Of a DNA stretch of 64,000 bases, positions 22,732 through 33,740 are shown piece by piece. Each line of letters begins with the position of its first letter. Within the stretch, counting starts at the first letter, position 1. Origin of the DNA: Riptortus pedestris (Eukaryota > Arthropoda > Insecta > Hemiptera > Alydidae); contig CM032233.1 in the NCBI GenBank assembly GCA_019009955.1, positions 99,847,001 to 99,911,000 of the forward strand. The letters run 5' to 3'. The notes beneath the pieces were generated by a model. That model saw nothing but the letters and a program-made list of their open reading frames with translations, made no database searches and was not told the DNA's origin. A program made the position numbers and the translations under genes.

Positions 22732-23650
22732 TCCGTCCATCACCCAATTGGGCATCAATGCTATGCGTAAACCAAAGAATCAGTAACATTTCCCACTGTG
22801 AAAGTTTTACAATAGAGAAATCTGCCTAATAAACAACTGTAGTAGTAAGAACCCATCTAAACCTAAAACATTATTTATAGGGCCTAATAACCCAGTAAGT
22901 TTTCTAAGCCCCAAAAAACAGTTAAAACCACCTACACCTCTAAACCTATTCAAGAGGGACGAATAGTTATGGGAAAAACGGCCGAGCCAGAGCCTCTTCT
23001 CGGCGGAAAGTCCGACCATAGCCCTAACTTAGGACCACACGCAGAATACAAAAATGCAAATATCTCGTGTTAAATATTCAAGATTCAGAATAAATGTATA
23101 GAAACAATATTTTTTATATAGAAAATTAAATTATATTAAAAATTTTTATGTGTCAATAAGATTTATTCTATACACATTTCGATCCGACGGGCATAAATAA
23201 CGGAGATAACTAACGGATTTTAACGCGGGATATGTTATTAGTTATTTTTTGTTTTTTTTTTTTTTTTTGTTTTGTTTTGTTTTTTGTTTTTGAATTTTCC
23301 AAAAAAAAAAAACCTCCCTCCCACTGGTCCGATTTTCAGCCATTAATTATAAAAAACTGAACTTGATTCTTCCCTTTTTACATAAAACGATTAAATTCCG
23401 AGTTTGATAACCGATCAACAAACAAAAATTGCGACCGCTAGAGTCGATAACAGACAAATATATAATATAAATATATATATAATATATTAAATATATATAT
23501 TATTAATATAAATCTATAAATATTTTTGGAAACGGACGCTTATTTTCGTCATCTCCGGGGTAGGATCGATGGACATTTGAAGAAATTTTTCGAAACTCGC
23601 ATCATGTGTACGACCTCAATAGCTGATTTCCCGTAAGGGAAATCTGCTAA
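22732..23650 (+). mobile_element. Family A copy with many small indels
   Basis: Head TCCGTCCATCAC, body (ATGCAAATATCTCGTGTTAA), an interrupted TA tract at 23,457-23,520, the right arm and the terminal hairpin (GATTTCCCGTAAGGGAAATC) ending CTGCTAA at 23,650. Compared with other copies it carries numerous one- to three-base insertions. Confidence 0.6.
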
Positions 23651-23681
23651 AAATACAAATAACTCTGGTATTATTTGAGTA

Positions 23682-23726
<45 letters not shown>

Positions 23727-23730
23727 TCTC

Positions 23731-23764
<34 letters not shown>

Positions 23765-23845
23765 AAATATTTTAGACTTTTTATTTCTATCAAAATTAAT
23801 TATATAATATTTTTCATAGTAATGGAAAAATATTTCCAGTTTTAG

Positions 23846-23962
23846 CGGATTTCCTTTAAAGGAAATCAGCTATCGGTGTCGTACTAATGACGCGATTTTC
23901 GAAATACTTCCTCAAACGTCCATCGATCCTACCTAGTAGATGATGAAAATGAGGTCTGTTCT

Positions 23963-24015
<53 letters not shown>

Positions 24016-24200
24016 CTAAAGGTCATGTTCATTAATGGCTGAAATCGGACCAGTGGGTGGGAGGTTTAGAGGGAGGAATTTTGAAAATTAAAAAAAAAAC
24101 AATATCTCCGTTATTATAAGTTGCATCGAAAAGAGCAATCTTATTGCAGACGATTTAATAACTATATTAAAATGTTATAATGCATTTATTCTGTAATTCT
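23846..24200 (-). mobile_element. Family A 3' part, reverse
   Basis: Begins with the reversed hairpin (TTAGCGGATTTCCTTTAAAG), then CGTCCATCGATCCTACC, (TA)n at 23,969-24,009 and body blocks to about 24,200. A compound (TA)n-(GA)n microsatellite precedes it at 23,684-23,763. Confidence 0.6.
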
Positions 24201-24299
24201 CTTAATATTCCCTATCCCTGCGACCCAAGCATCCACACGCAATCACGCATCAAAATTTTTCTTCTAATTTCATTTTCAGTTTTTGATAGCTCCTGTTAA

Positions 24300-24682
24300 A
24301 TTGGGTCAAAAGAAACACCTTGAAGCCAACTCTTGAAGCCGATTGATAAAATCTTTACACGTCTCTGTAGGAAGCTGAGTTGCACTATTAAAAACAAACC
24401 GCTCATAGGTTACATTTTTATTTCGCTAAAATACTTATCTTGATGGGCAATTATGACATCAATCGTTACATCGGGTTCACATATCTTTCGAATTAGAATC
24501 AATCCATTAAAGCCTATAACCGAACAAAATAAAGCTAACTTTACCTTTGGATGCCTTTTGCACTAAAGCCTCTGCAAGCGTGATGTAGTTCTCCCATTGC
24601 AGCTTGAATAGCTCCCAGTTCTCTCCTGCTTTCTCCTTATTTGAAAAGTCAAATGGTTTGGCAAAGGAATATTACTTGTCAT
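24300..24682 (-). pseudogene. Ty3/gypsy-type Gag N-terminal fragment
   Basis: The - strand reads, with at least two frame changes, MTSNIPLP / KPFDFSNKEKAGENWELF / KLQWENYITLAEALVQK, then KICEPDVTIDVIIAHQDKYF and NVTYERFVFNSATQLPTETC / KDFINRLQELASRCFF followed by a stop. PF-F-W--F...W--Y and YERF-FN---Q----T---F--RL--LA--C is the pattern of the capsid-like Gag of insect Ty3/gypsy (K02A2.6-like) retrotransposons. The start ATG at 24,682 lies about 30 bases downstream of a primer-binding-site-like sequence. Zinc knuckle, protease and polymerase regions are absent. Confidence 0.6.
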
Positions 24683-24713
24683 TTTCTTCAACTGTTGCAT
24701 TCACCTGACACCA

Positions 24714-24909
24714 TTTTCTTAAGCACAAAAAAAGTTTTAGAATGTTTAATCAGAATGTGTCTCTTTATTCTTCAACTCATGACGACTCCCAAAAACAAAA
24801 GCCAATCTTGTGAATTTACAAAACATATGTTTTAAATCTAACCAATATCTTACAATTACAAAGAGATATAAATATAACAATCGTTCATAATAATATTCAC
24901 TCCCTAACA
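24714..24909 (-). mobile_element. Candidate LTR and primer-binding site of the same retrotransposon
   Basis: On the - strand the segment begins TGTTAGGGAGTGAATATTAT and contains a polyadenylation motif (GAATAAAGAG). It ends just before TGGTGTCAGGTG (24,713-24,702), which resembles a gypsy-type primer-binding site and lies just before the gag start. The order LTR-PBS-gag is correct. A second LTR was not found, so the boundaries are tentative. Confidence 0.45.
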
Positions 24910-25077
24910 CATCTGATCCACAATTTTGAACCCGATAGCTCAGGCAACCCATCTCATCTTCAGATTCTCTCAAGGTCACAACTTGTCCACTCCAGCTATA
25001 AACGAGCTTCATAAATCACACGTTCAGTAGCATTAAAACAGAATGGACGACCACTAACAGACTTATATATGTATATA

Positions 25078-26005
25078 CTAGCTAAGTTACCCGGCTTCGC
25101 CCGGGAATTCATATGAGATTTAATGATGATGGTACTTTTTTGCACAATATTTTGACATTTCCCCGTTTCAGTGTTCAGGGCTAGTACCCGTGATTAGTTT
25201 GGTATAAAAAATGAAATATCACGAATTTTTATTTCAGGCCTCCCTTATAATCCCGACTCCCGTTATAACATTTTAATGTAGCTTATAACGATGTAAGAAT
25301 TATTGCTAATTTATATATTCCGAGTTTTGTTGGAATCGGTTCAACCGATGGTATCGAATAATATAGTTGACTCCCGCTTTAGTTTATAGTGTATATCTCG
25401 TTTATACATTGTTAAAAGACAAAAATGAATATTACAAAAGTTACTCTAAATAACAAAATAAACAACTTTTCTTATGTTCATATTTGCCGAAAAACCAATA
25501 GAAAACGAAATACCGCTATTTTAAATTCAGGCCTCCCTTACAACCCCCACTCCTGCCCGTCGCTAGAAATGTTGGTATGGCTTATTTTAATGAAAGCGTT
25601 AGTGCTAATACACATACCGAGTTTTATTTATTTCGGTTGGGTCTTTTGTCCCAAATAAAATTGTTCACTTCCGCTAAACAACTTTTGTTATGTTCATATT
25701 TGCCGAAAAATCAATAGGAAACGAAATATCGCTATTTTAAATTCAGGCTTCCCTTATAACCCCCACACCTGTTCGTCTCAGAGGATATTAATATAGTCTA
25801 AAGTCTAAGTTGGGTTAGTAGTAATATGCATACCAAGTTTCATAAAATTCGGTTCAGCCGTTTATGCGTGAAAAGGTAACAAACAAACTAACACACACCA
25901 AAGAAACAAAATGCAGTTACGGTGTCTAAGACCTGTGAAACGAAAAGTTTTATCGTGAAATTTCGAGATAATAAATCAATGTACTAGACAGAGGTTACAA
26001 TCTTT

Positions 26006-26052
<47 letters not shown>
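25078..26052 (-). mobile_element. Family B Helitron, complete, reverse, two-unit version
   Basis: CTAG at 25,078-25,081 and the hairpin (CCCGGCTTCGCCCGGG) mark the 3' end. The 5' end reads (on -) TCTATATATA, a TA tract at 26,008-26,050, then GTAACCTCTGTCTAGTAC. The A|TC and CTAG|T rules hold. It contains about two of the ~296-bp units and no coding sequence. Confidence 0.8.
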
Positions 26053-26099
26053 TAGGTAGATATATATGTCGGGGGGGATGGTGTGTGCGAACGCTCTCA

Positions 26100-26234
26100 T
26101 TCTCGCCTCTTGAACGTGGTCGTCTATCAAGGAATATTCAAAGAAATGTCACGAAAATCAAAGGGAAAATAGCTTTAAAAAAATCCAATTTGTTCCCTGG
26201 TTCAACCTAGGAGATGCCTAAATGATGTTTGCTT

Positions 26235-26329
<95 letters not shown>

Positions 26330-26757
26330 ACGAGTCTGTTGACAATTTAGCTGTCCTATTTTTTTTTAATCACTACTAAATTCAATATATAAGCGTTTCA
26401 TACAAAACTAAAGTTCAACTTCGTTAACAATTGAAATCGGACTATGAAGAGGGTGGTTTTAGAGTGTGAGAATTTCGGAAATAAGAAAAATCTCTATCAA
26501 TATAAGTTGGCTCGAAAAGTTGTATAGAACCAATCTTATTGCAAATGTAATTGCCTATAAATGTTGTTATATACTTAGTTTCTCTATCACGAATATTAAC
26601 CTACATTTTTTTAGTTTTCAGCTGCCAGTAAGCACTTTTTCCACTCATAACTGTTTTTACATAGAATTAGAGAATGTGTGAGATGACCACTTTTGTGTCA
26701 TACCAGCACATGGGATATCTGCTTAGTTTACGCAGCCTCTGTCACACGAACTTTTTC
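26100..26757 (-). mobile_element. Family A copy, reverse, diverged, with (TG)n
   Basis: Body blocks in reverse (AGCGTTTCATACAAAACTAA, CAATCTTATTGCAAATGTAA) and a head at 26,702-26,755 (TTAGTTTACGCAGCCTCTGT). At the usual TA position there is (TA)n followed by (TG)n at 26,234-26,327. Confidence 0.55.
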
Positions 26758-26759
26758 GT

Positions 26760-27032
26760 TTTCGCCAGTTAGTAAATTCCTACTCCTACACATAGTTTTC
26801 ACTCAATTAAGTTCACGTGGAATAGCTTGTAGGTGCCACTGTTACTTAAGATAAAATTTATATCTACCACTCATTCCAATAAATAAACAAATAAAAATGT
26901 AATTGAGGAAGGCAAACCTTCATTGTTTCTGTTTATTTTTGAATGCTATTTGTTTTATTTTTGAGAGTTTTTCCTAAGATTCACAAACACTCATTTGATT
27001 TTAATGATCAAGAGATTTTGCATAACCTTATA
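26760..27032 (+). repeat. Dispersed repeat pair (family C), copy 1
   Basis: Matches 33,448-33,740 in the same orientation. Shared blocks include CTCCTACACAT, TTTTCACTCAAT, GAGGAAGGCAA and ATTGTTTCT/ATTGGTTCT. The copy ends where a piggyBac element inserted at TTAA. The element class is unknown. Confidence 0.55.
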
Positions 27033-27036
27033 TTAA

Positions 27037-27971
27037 CCCTTCACAGACAAGGAATATGAAAATTACAGTGCAGGCAAGCTGGATCACGGGTGACCCAGTC
27101 ATATTTATAGCACATTTTTTTCATTTTAACAAAAATATTCCAGTTGTCATTGTTTTTTTTATATAAAAAAAGAAAGTATAGTTTGAAAAATTTATTTTAT
27201 TTAGCAATATACATAATATGATAAAAATACAAAAACTTACATTAGTAGAAACTATACTTAAATTAGTAGGAACATAGACTTCCAGACCTTTGGTATCCGT
27301 ATAGGATAAAAGATAAAAATTAAACGAGTAAACTCCTAGAAGGGAAAAAATAAAAAATTTCCAGCTATAAAAGACGAGAAAATTTAATAAAATCTTAGTG
27401 ATTAAATAATTTTCAGTAAGTTATCAGTCTTCCATTTCATCCGGCAGTCCAGCAATAATTTTTCCTACTCTGAACAGTCAAAAACTTTCCAGATCAAAAT
27501 AAATAGTTTAAACTCTTACAAAACAAAATATATATATAAAATACTCTACGGAAAAAAGAATAAGAGAATATGAGGGATAAAAAATCAAAAAAAGGGAATA
27601 AACTCTTACTAATGAAAGTTCACTAATACTTCAAACTCAGAACAATCTAACAATCTTCTATTTCTTCATCTTCTTCAGGTGAGACTCTGGTAATGCATCG
27701 AGAACAAATACTTAGTCTATGCTCAGCACATAGGCTGCGATTACAATGAGCGCAGTTTGATGTACCCTTACGATCTCTTGATTTTTCATAAAAAGCACAC
27801 CGACGTCTTGAAATGCTGGGTCCAGGCTGATTCTCAATTTCTTTTTCATCAACTCTCGGAAGGAGAAGAGGGGTACCGTGCACTCCCCCTCCTCTCCTTC
27901 CCTTACTTTACTCAGAATATCATTTTTACCAACTTCTGGGTCACCGGCGACCCAGCCTTGCCTGTGAAGGG
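27037..27971 (-). mobile_element. Internally deleted piggyBac-like element
   Basis: The left end is TTAA followed by CCCTTCACAGACAAGG. The right end, inverted, is CCCTTCACAGGCAAGG followed by TAAA, one base from TTAA. Subterminal palindromic motifs occur at both ends (GGGTGACCCAG at left, GGTCACCGGCGACC at right). At 935 bp it is too short for a whole transposase and keeps only the C-terminal Cys-rich domain (27,647-27,883). Confidence 0.8.
27647..27883 (-). pseudogene. PiggyBac transposase C-terminal Cys-rich domain remnant
   Basis: The 78-codon frame carries Cys29, Cys44, Cys47, Cys52, His55, Cys60 and Cys63 (CAHCNRSLCAEHRLSICSRC). This is the cross-brace zinc-finger arrangement that piggyBac transposases use to bind their ends. 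The acidic tail EEDEEIEDC follows. The preceding residues (RVDEKEIENQPGPSISRRR) look like the usual linker. The catalytic DDD domain is deleted, and upstream sequence joins directly to the right terminal repeat. Confidence 0.75.
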
Positions 27972-28027
27972 TAAAAGAAGAAAGAGAGAAAACAATGTGG
28001 GATGACATCATCATCATGTGATCCCTG

Positions 28028-28265
28028 CAGGGGGAAATGTGCTTCGTTTATGTAGCAACCTCGTAGCGGTCATTTCACGATCCCCAAACCTGGCTCGTGC
28101 AACAGGGGGTCAAAGGGTGGAAACTCCTGGCTGATGACAGCTAATTTAATAGAAAATTCTTCTCAAGGGGATCTGCCATTGAGAATCTCATGGAGCTATT
28201 TTCTAAAAGTGTCTTCAAACGCCCATTGACGTACCTAGGAGAGAACGATAACTTTCGTATGTTCA
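28028..28265 (-). mobile_element. Decayed family A pieces
   Basis: A weak reversed head (GGGGGAAATGTGCTTCGTTT) at 28,030 and a reversed 3' arm at 28,140-28,265 (GCCCATTGACGTACCTAGGA, TATGTTCAATATATA). Confidence 0.4.
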
Positions 28266-28280
28266 ATATATACATATATA

Positions 28281-28365
28281 CTAGCTAAGGTACCCGGCTT
28301 CGCTAGGGAAATCATTAGAGCCTGAATGATGATGATATTTTTTTTGGCAAGGCTTCAATCTGTAC
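28281..28365 (-). mobile_element. Family B Helitron 3' end fragment
   Basis: CTAG at 28,281 followed by CTAAGGTACCCGGCTTCGCT and about 80 bp of the family B 3' region in reverse. The rest is missing. Confidence 0.6.
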
Positions 28366-28624
28366 AACTACACTTCACGTCTGGGCGCATTGTTTTCCCG
28401 TAAGGGTCAGGGAGGGGACTTATAGAAAATAAATTGAAGTTTTGAAGAATAAATGAAAATAAGCTCCAAATCAACTCCCCAGCACTGTTTAATACACAGT
28501 GAACAATTCAAATCATAATCATGGATAGTATTTATTATAATTAAATATCTTCTATAATGTACATTTTTCCTGTCAAATACCAATCTGAGCGCACATTTTT
28601 TGAGCTTAGTCATATACATAACAG

Positions 28625-28629
<5 letters not shown>
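28366..28629. other. Unclassified spacer
   Basis: No recognised feature. Confidence 0.35.
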
Positions 28630-28670
<41 letters not shown>

Positions 28671-29853
28671 GTAACCTCTGTCTGTACACTGATTTTTTTC
28701 TCTCAAAAGTTCACGATACCTTTTCGTTTCACATGCCATAGGCACCATATCTGTATTTTGTTACTTTCGTCTAGGCTTGTTTGTTTGTTTGTTACCTTTT
28801 CACGTATAAACGACAGAACCGAATTTTATGAACATTGGTATGTATATTACTACTAGTCCAACTTAGACTTTAGGCTATATTAATATTCTCTGAGTCGAAC
28901 AGGAGTGGGAGTGGAGGACTGAAATTAAAAATAGCGATATTTCGTTTCCTATTGGTTTTTCGGCAATTATGCACATAACAAAAGCTGTTTATTTTGTTAT
29001 TTAAAGTAACGTTTGTTATATTCACTTTTGTTTTTTAACAAACTATAAACGAGATATACACTAAAAAGCAAAGCGGGAGCCGACAGTTTTATTGGGCTCT
29101 AACAATTGAACGGAACTTAACAAAACTAGGTATGTGTGTTAGCACTAACTCCTCCATGATAATAAGTGGTACCACATTTCTAGGGAGGAGCAGGTGTAGG
29201 GGTTGTAATGGAGGACTGAAATTGAAAATAGTGATATTTCGTTTCCTATTGGTTTTTCGGCAATTATGCACATGACAAAAGTTGTTTATTTTGTTATTTA
29301 GAGTAACTTTTGTTATATTCAATTTTATCGTATACCAAGTATAAACGAGACATACACTGAAAACTAAAACAGTAGCCAACAATTATATTCGGCACCAACG
29401 ATTGAACGGAACTTAACAAAACTCTACATGTGAATTAACATTAATTCTTAAACGAGTATAAGCTATATTAAATTATTTAGGTTCAAACGGGAGGGGGGGG
29501 GGGTATAAGAGAAGCCTGAAATAAAAATTCGCGATATTATATTTTCTGTTCGGTTTTCAATCACTGTTGATCATTGTTCCGTATCAAGGGAAAGAACGTT
29601 TAATTCAAACTTTCTATGATTATGAATTATATATATTAAAAAAAACTATATGCACAGGAGACGGGAAATATAAAAATATTGTGGACAGTGAAGCCTCACG
29701 TAACAAATAATTTTATTATTAACAAATCCACAGCAACGACGGGTATACATCGGGAAATGTTAAAATATTGTGGAAAGTAAAGGCTTGCCAAAAAAAGTAC
29801 CATCATCATTAAACTTCAAATGAATTCCCGAGCGAAGCCGGGTATCTTAGCTA

Positions 29854-29854
<1 letters not shown>
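28630..29854 (+). mobile_element. Family B Helitron, about three internal units
   Basis: The 5' TA tract (28,630-28,667) leads into ATTGTAACCTCTGTCTGTAC. Unit markers lie near 28,890, 29,180 and 29,470. The 3' hairpin (CCCGAGCGAAGCCGGG) and CTAG are at 29,851-29,854, followed by T. The exact 5' base is obscured by the TA tract. Confidence 0.75.
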
Positions 29855-29892
<38 letters not shown>

Positions 29893-29896
<4 letters not shown>

Positions 29897-30352
29897 TATT
29901 TACGCTCTAGCGGTTGCAATTTTTGTCTGATCGATGCAAAACTTGATATTTCAACATTTTATGTAAAAATGAAGATCAAGTTCGTTAACAGCTAAAATCG
30001 GATTAGTGAGAAGGGGGAATTCTGACAATTTGAAATATCTCCTTTATTATGCGTTGGATCGAAAATTTGTATAGAAGCAATCTTATTAAAAGCTTAATGT
30101 TCTTAAATGTTGTTATGTACGTATTTTCATTATCTTGATTATTAACCGAGATATTTGCATTTTTTATTTTTCGGTCTTGACCCACACTCCTACTCATACC
30201 ATCTTAACAATAAGCTATTACATTTTGAAGCACATTATTTGAAGCCTAAATATCAAATATTGTTCTCATTGAACTTTTACGTTTTGAGATAAATGCAAAT
30301 ACGTGACGCACGTGGGAAATCTGCTTAGTTAACGCATGATGGAATTTTTAGT
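29893..30352 (-). mobile_element. Family A copy, reverse, 3'-truncated
   Basis: Runs from CTCTAGCGGTTGCAATTTTT through ATTAACCGAGATATTTGCAT to a reversed head (GGAAATCTGCTTAGTTAACG) near 30,318-30,350. The TA tract at 29,856-29,892 is shared with the neighbouring Helitron. Confidence 0.55.
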
Positions 30353-30604
30353 GTATTATTCGGTTATACTTTTTTATTCAACTAAAGTATATATAACAAA
30401 AGTTACTCTAAAAAACAAAATAAACAACTTTTGTTATTGTGATTTTTTTTTCACTTTAGGTATTGTAACTGTGTCTATAAACGTTTAGTGTCCAGCATAC
30501 TTTTCAATTCCAGTTTACCTAGGTTTCTTACTACATGAGAACTAGTAGTAGGAAAAACAGCTAAAACTTTAGATAAATGCATAAACACAAAACACACCCC
30601 CCCC

Positions 30605-31896
30605 CATATATATATATATATATATATAAAATTGTAACCTCTGTCTGTAGATTGATTTTTTTTCGCAAAATTTCACGATAACTTTTCGTTTCACATGTCA
30701 TAGACACCATAACTGCATTTTGTTTCTTTCGTGTCTGTTTGTTTATTTGCTTGTTTGTTTGTTTGTTACCTTTTCACGCATAAACGGCTGAACCGAATTT
30801 TATGAAACTTGCTATGTATATTGCTACTAACCCAACTTAGACTTTAGGCTATGTTAATATTCTCTGGGAGGTTATAAGGGAGAGCTGAAATTAAAAATAG
30901 CGATATTTCGTTTTCTATTGGTTTTCGGCAATTATGCACATAACAAAAGTTGTTTATTTCGTTATTTAGAGTAACTTTTGTTATATACCTTTTTTTCGTA
31001 TACCGAATTATAAACGAGATATACGCTAAAACCTATAGCGGAAGTGAACAATTTTATTTGGGACAAAAGACCCAACCAAAATAAGTAAAACTCGGTATTT
31101 TTATTAGCACTAACGCTTTCATTATAATAAGCCATACCAACATTTCTAGCGACGGGCAGGAGGGTGGGTTATAAGGGAGGCCTGAATTTAAAATAGCGGT
31201 ATTTCGTTTCCTATTGCATTTTTAGCAATTATACACATAACAAAAGTTGTTTATTTTTTTATTTGAAGTAACTTTTGTTATATACACATTTGTCGTATAC
31301 CTAAGTATAAATGAGTTATACGTTAAAAACTACTGCGGAAGTCAACAATTTTATTTGGCACAAAAAACTCAACCGAACTAAACCAAACTCGGTATGTCAA
31401 TTAGCACTAATGCCTTCCTTATAATAAGCCATACTAACATTTCTAGGGACGGGCAGGAGTGGGGGTTATTAGGGAGGCCTGAAATTAATAATAGTTATAT
31501 TTCGTTTCTTATTAGGGTTTCGGCAAATATGGACATAACAAAAGTTTTTTATTTTGTTATTTAGAGAAATTTGCTCAACAATTCATTTCAATATGAACTA
31601 CCAGGTACAGCACCTGGAAAAATTAAATTTAATGTATGTTAATATTTTGTCCTTAATAATTCAAATCTATGCACAATGCACAGGAAACGGGAAATATGAC
31701 AATATGGAGGACAGTGAAGTCTTACATAAAAAATTAATTTTATTATTAACAAATCCACAGAAACGACGGGTATTAACCCGTATAACACTGGGACGGGTAA
31801 ATGTCAAAATATTGTGCAAAGTCAAGCCTTGCCAAAAAAATATCATCACCATTCAGCCTCAAATAAATTCCCGGGCGAAGCCGGGTATCTGAGCTA

Positions 31897-31897
<1 letters not shown>
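30605..31897 (+). mobile_element. Family B Helitron, about three internal units
   Basis: 5' TA tract then AAATTGTAACCTCTGTCTGT. Unit markers lie near 30,865, 31,146 and 31,441. The 3' hairpin is intact and CTAG ends at 31,897, followed by T. A (TA)n tract to 31,948 follows. Confidence 0.8.
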
Positions 31898-31953
<56 letters not shown>

Positions 31954-31954
31954 T

Positions 31955-32345
31955 AGACTAAATTGGAAGGATGGCAGCGCAATCGAGAGGTGTGTGACTA
32001 ACGTCAGAAGAAGCAATAGGAACACTGAGCTGAGGAAGCAGACTAGAATTAAGGGTGTTTGTTGTATGCTTCTCAAGAGCCGTAAAATGGAAATGGGCTG
32101 GTCATGTTCGATGATAGCAGGTGGGCTAACCTAGTCACTGAATAGACACTGTATGACTGGAAGAGGAAGCGAGAAAGAGATAGGCAGACAGTTTGAAAGA
32201 GCTAGCTGGACCGCCTTGGATGAGGACTACTCGTGACCGTGGTCTCTGGCTGGAAATATGGGAAGCCAACAACTCCAATCCCCAATAGGTCTGGTCACCT
32301 CGTGGATTTAGACCTGCGCCCTATTAGGGAGGCCTTGAGAGTGAC
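31955..32345 (+). pseudogene. C-terminal debris of a non-LTR retrotransposon ORF2
   Basis: In shifting frames one reads VKWKWAGHVR, RWANLVTE and YDWKRKRERDRQT. This matches the order of the C-terminal block of endonuclease/RT LINE proteins (WAGHVAR...RW...W.P...RKRGRP). Stops and frame changes are frequent. Confidence 0.55.
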
Positions 32346-32462
32346 ATATTTAAAAACTTGAAAAGGAAAAAAAAACACATTATATAAAAAAAGTTAATTG
32401 ATCATTTTCTTTTATGTGGGAAAAGAGATTATATTTATTATGTTTCTTAAGTGATTTATGGG

Positions 32463-32700
32463 GCTCAGGTTTGCCGTGTGAGTTAAGGCTTTGGTCTTAA
32501 TCACACATGGTTAAACCTAGAGTGACGAGTTCGATTCCCGCCTGAGCAATAGGAATTTATTTAGTAACGAACTCATTAAATAAAATCCTTAATCCCACCG
32601 TGGTAGAAAAGAATCGTGACCTGTAGATAACCCATCCCAATTAGCCATAGTAGCAAAAAGTGGACGTTAATAAATAATATATAAGTTATTTATACTTTAT
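32463..32700 (+). repeat. tRNA-Leu-like SINE candidate
   Basis: 32,463-32,548 can be read as a tRNA-like fold. The acceptor arms GCTCAGG and CCTGAGC pair perfectly. A D-arm-like GCC...GGC follows, then an anticodon-loop-like CTTAATC (TAA, Leu), a long variable arm and a B-box-like GAGTTCGATTCCC. The T-stem is imperfect, so a functional tRNA is unlikely. About 150 bp of unrelated sequence with an AT-rich tail follows, as in a tRNA-derived SINE. Confidence 0.5.
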
Positions 32701-32900
32701 ATTTTATGTTCAGCTGTCAATATCAAGGCTTTATTATTATTGCACACGCGCGTGTGTGTGTTTGTGTATTAAGCGTAGGACGAACAAGGGGGGATTATTT
32801 GTCACAATGAATCATTCTTCATGCAAAAACTTATTGTTTTGCTTGTAGCTTGTGAGGAGTATAAATATGAATGGTAATTATATTCTAAAAGAACAATTGA

Positions 32901-33083
32901 GTGTTGAAGATAGAGAGAAGGGTGCAGGGTCCTGGAGTAGTTGCTGATGTCAGGGAATCAGGTGTTGCTGATACCCTGCTCTATCAGCAATCCCCCCCTC
33001 AGCAAGGCAGCTTTCTTACAATCTATGCCACCACAGGATCCCCATTCCATCTAGCCTCCTACATCGGTGAGTACCTCCTATCC
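32901..33083 (+). other. Weak candidate exon
   Basis: A GC-richer stretch with an open frame (LLYQQSPPQQGSFLTIYATT, then GSPFHLASYIG) that ends at a good donor (CATCG|GTGAGT) near 33,067. The upstream acceptor is unclear (GGGTGCAG or TTGCTTGTAG). No homologue recognised, and it could be chance. Confidence 0.2.
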
Positions 33084-33447
33084 ATAATCTAATATATTTT
33101 CAGTTATGTCGTTCTTGATTGATTAACCACTTTCACGTAGTATTTATGTGACATATTTAGTTAACTCGTATACTATTTTTTAAAAAAAATGATAATTAAT
33201 TAATTAATAAAAATATTTTGCTCAATTATCTTGATAACTTCACTGTATATAAATGAACGGGCCTTATTTTCGTCATCTTCTACGCCTTTTGTCGAGGGTT
33301 AATCGAAGACATTTTCTGACTATCGACGGGAAAGTTGCTTATATCTTATAAATCCGATTTGATTGAAAATCTAATATTCTACAATTTTTGTTCTCTACAT
33401 TTCTTTTATTATTCCAATAGGGAATGGGTTACGTTCATTTTTCATTT
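33084..33447. other. AT-rich spacer with a family A 3'-arm trace
   Basis: 33,250-33,320 resembles the right arm of family A (GAACGGGCCTTATTTTCGTC). Otherwise unremarkable. Confidence 0.35.
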
Positions 33448-33740
33448 TCGCCCATCTGTAAACTCCACTCCTACACATGCCGTTTTCACTCAATGGAACT
33501 GCATCGCTCAACATCTCGTGGTATAGCCCGTAGGTCCAACAGTAACTTGAGATAAAATGTATATCTACATTATCTATTCAATTAAAAAAACAAATAAAAC
33601 TATATTTGAGGAAGGCAAGCCATCATTGGTTCTACTTATGCTTGAATCTTATTCATTAGATTCTTGATAGCTTTTCTTAAGATAAAAAAATTTCATTGAC
33701 TTGAATTATCAGAAGATTTTACATAAAAATCTTGACAATT
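33448..33740 (+). repeat. Dispersed repeat pair (family C), copy 2
   Basis: Counterpart of 26,760-27,032, with shared order of blocks and small indels. Confidence 0.55.

Noticed and set aside
31554..31892. 112-codon frame (+)
   Set aside because: Lies wholly within the 3' part of a family B Helitron copy, and the same DNA is present without open frames in other copies.
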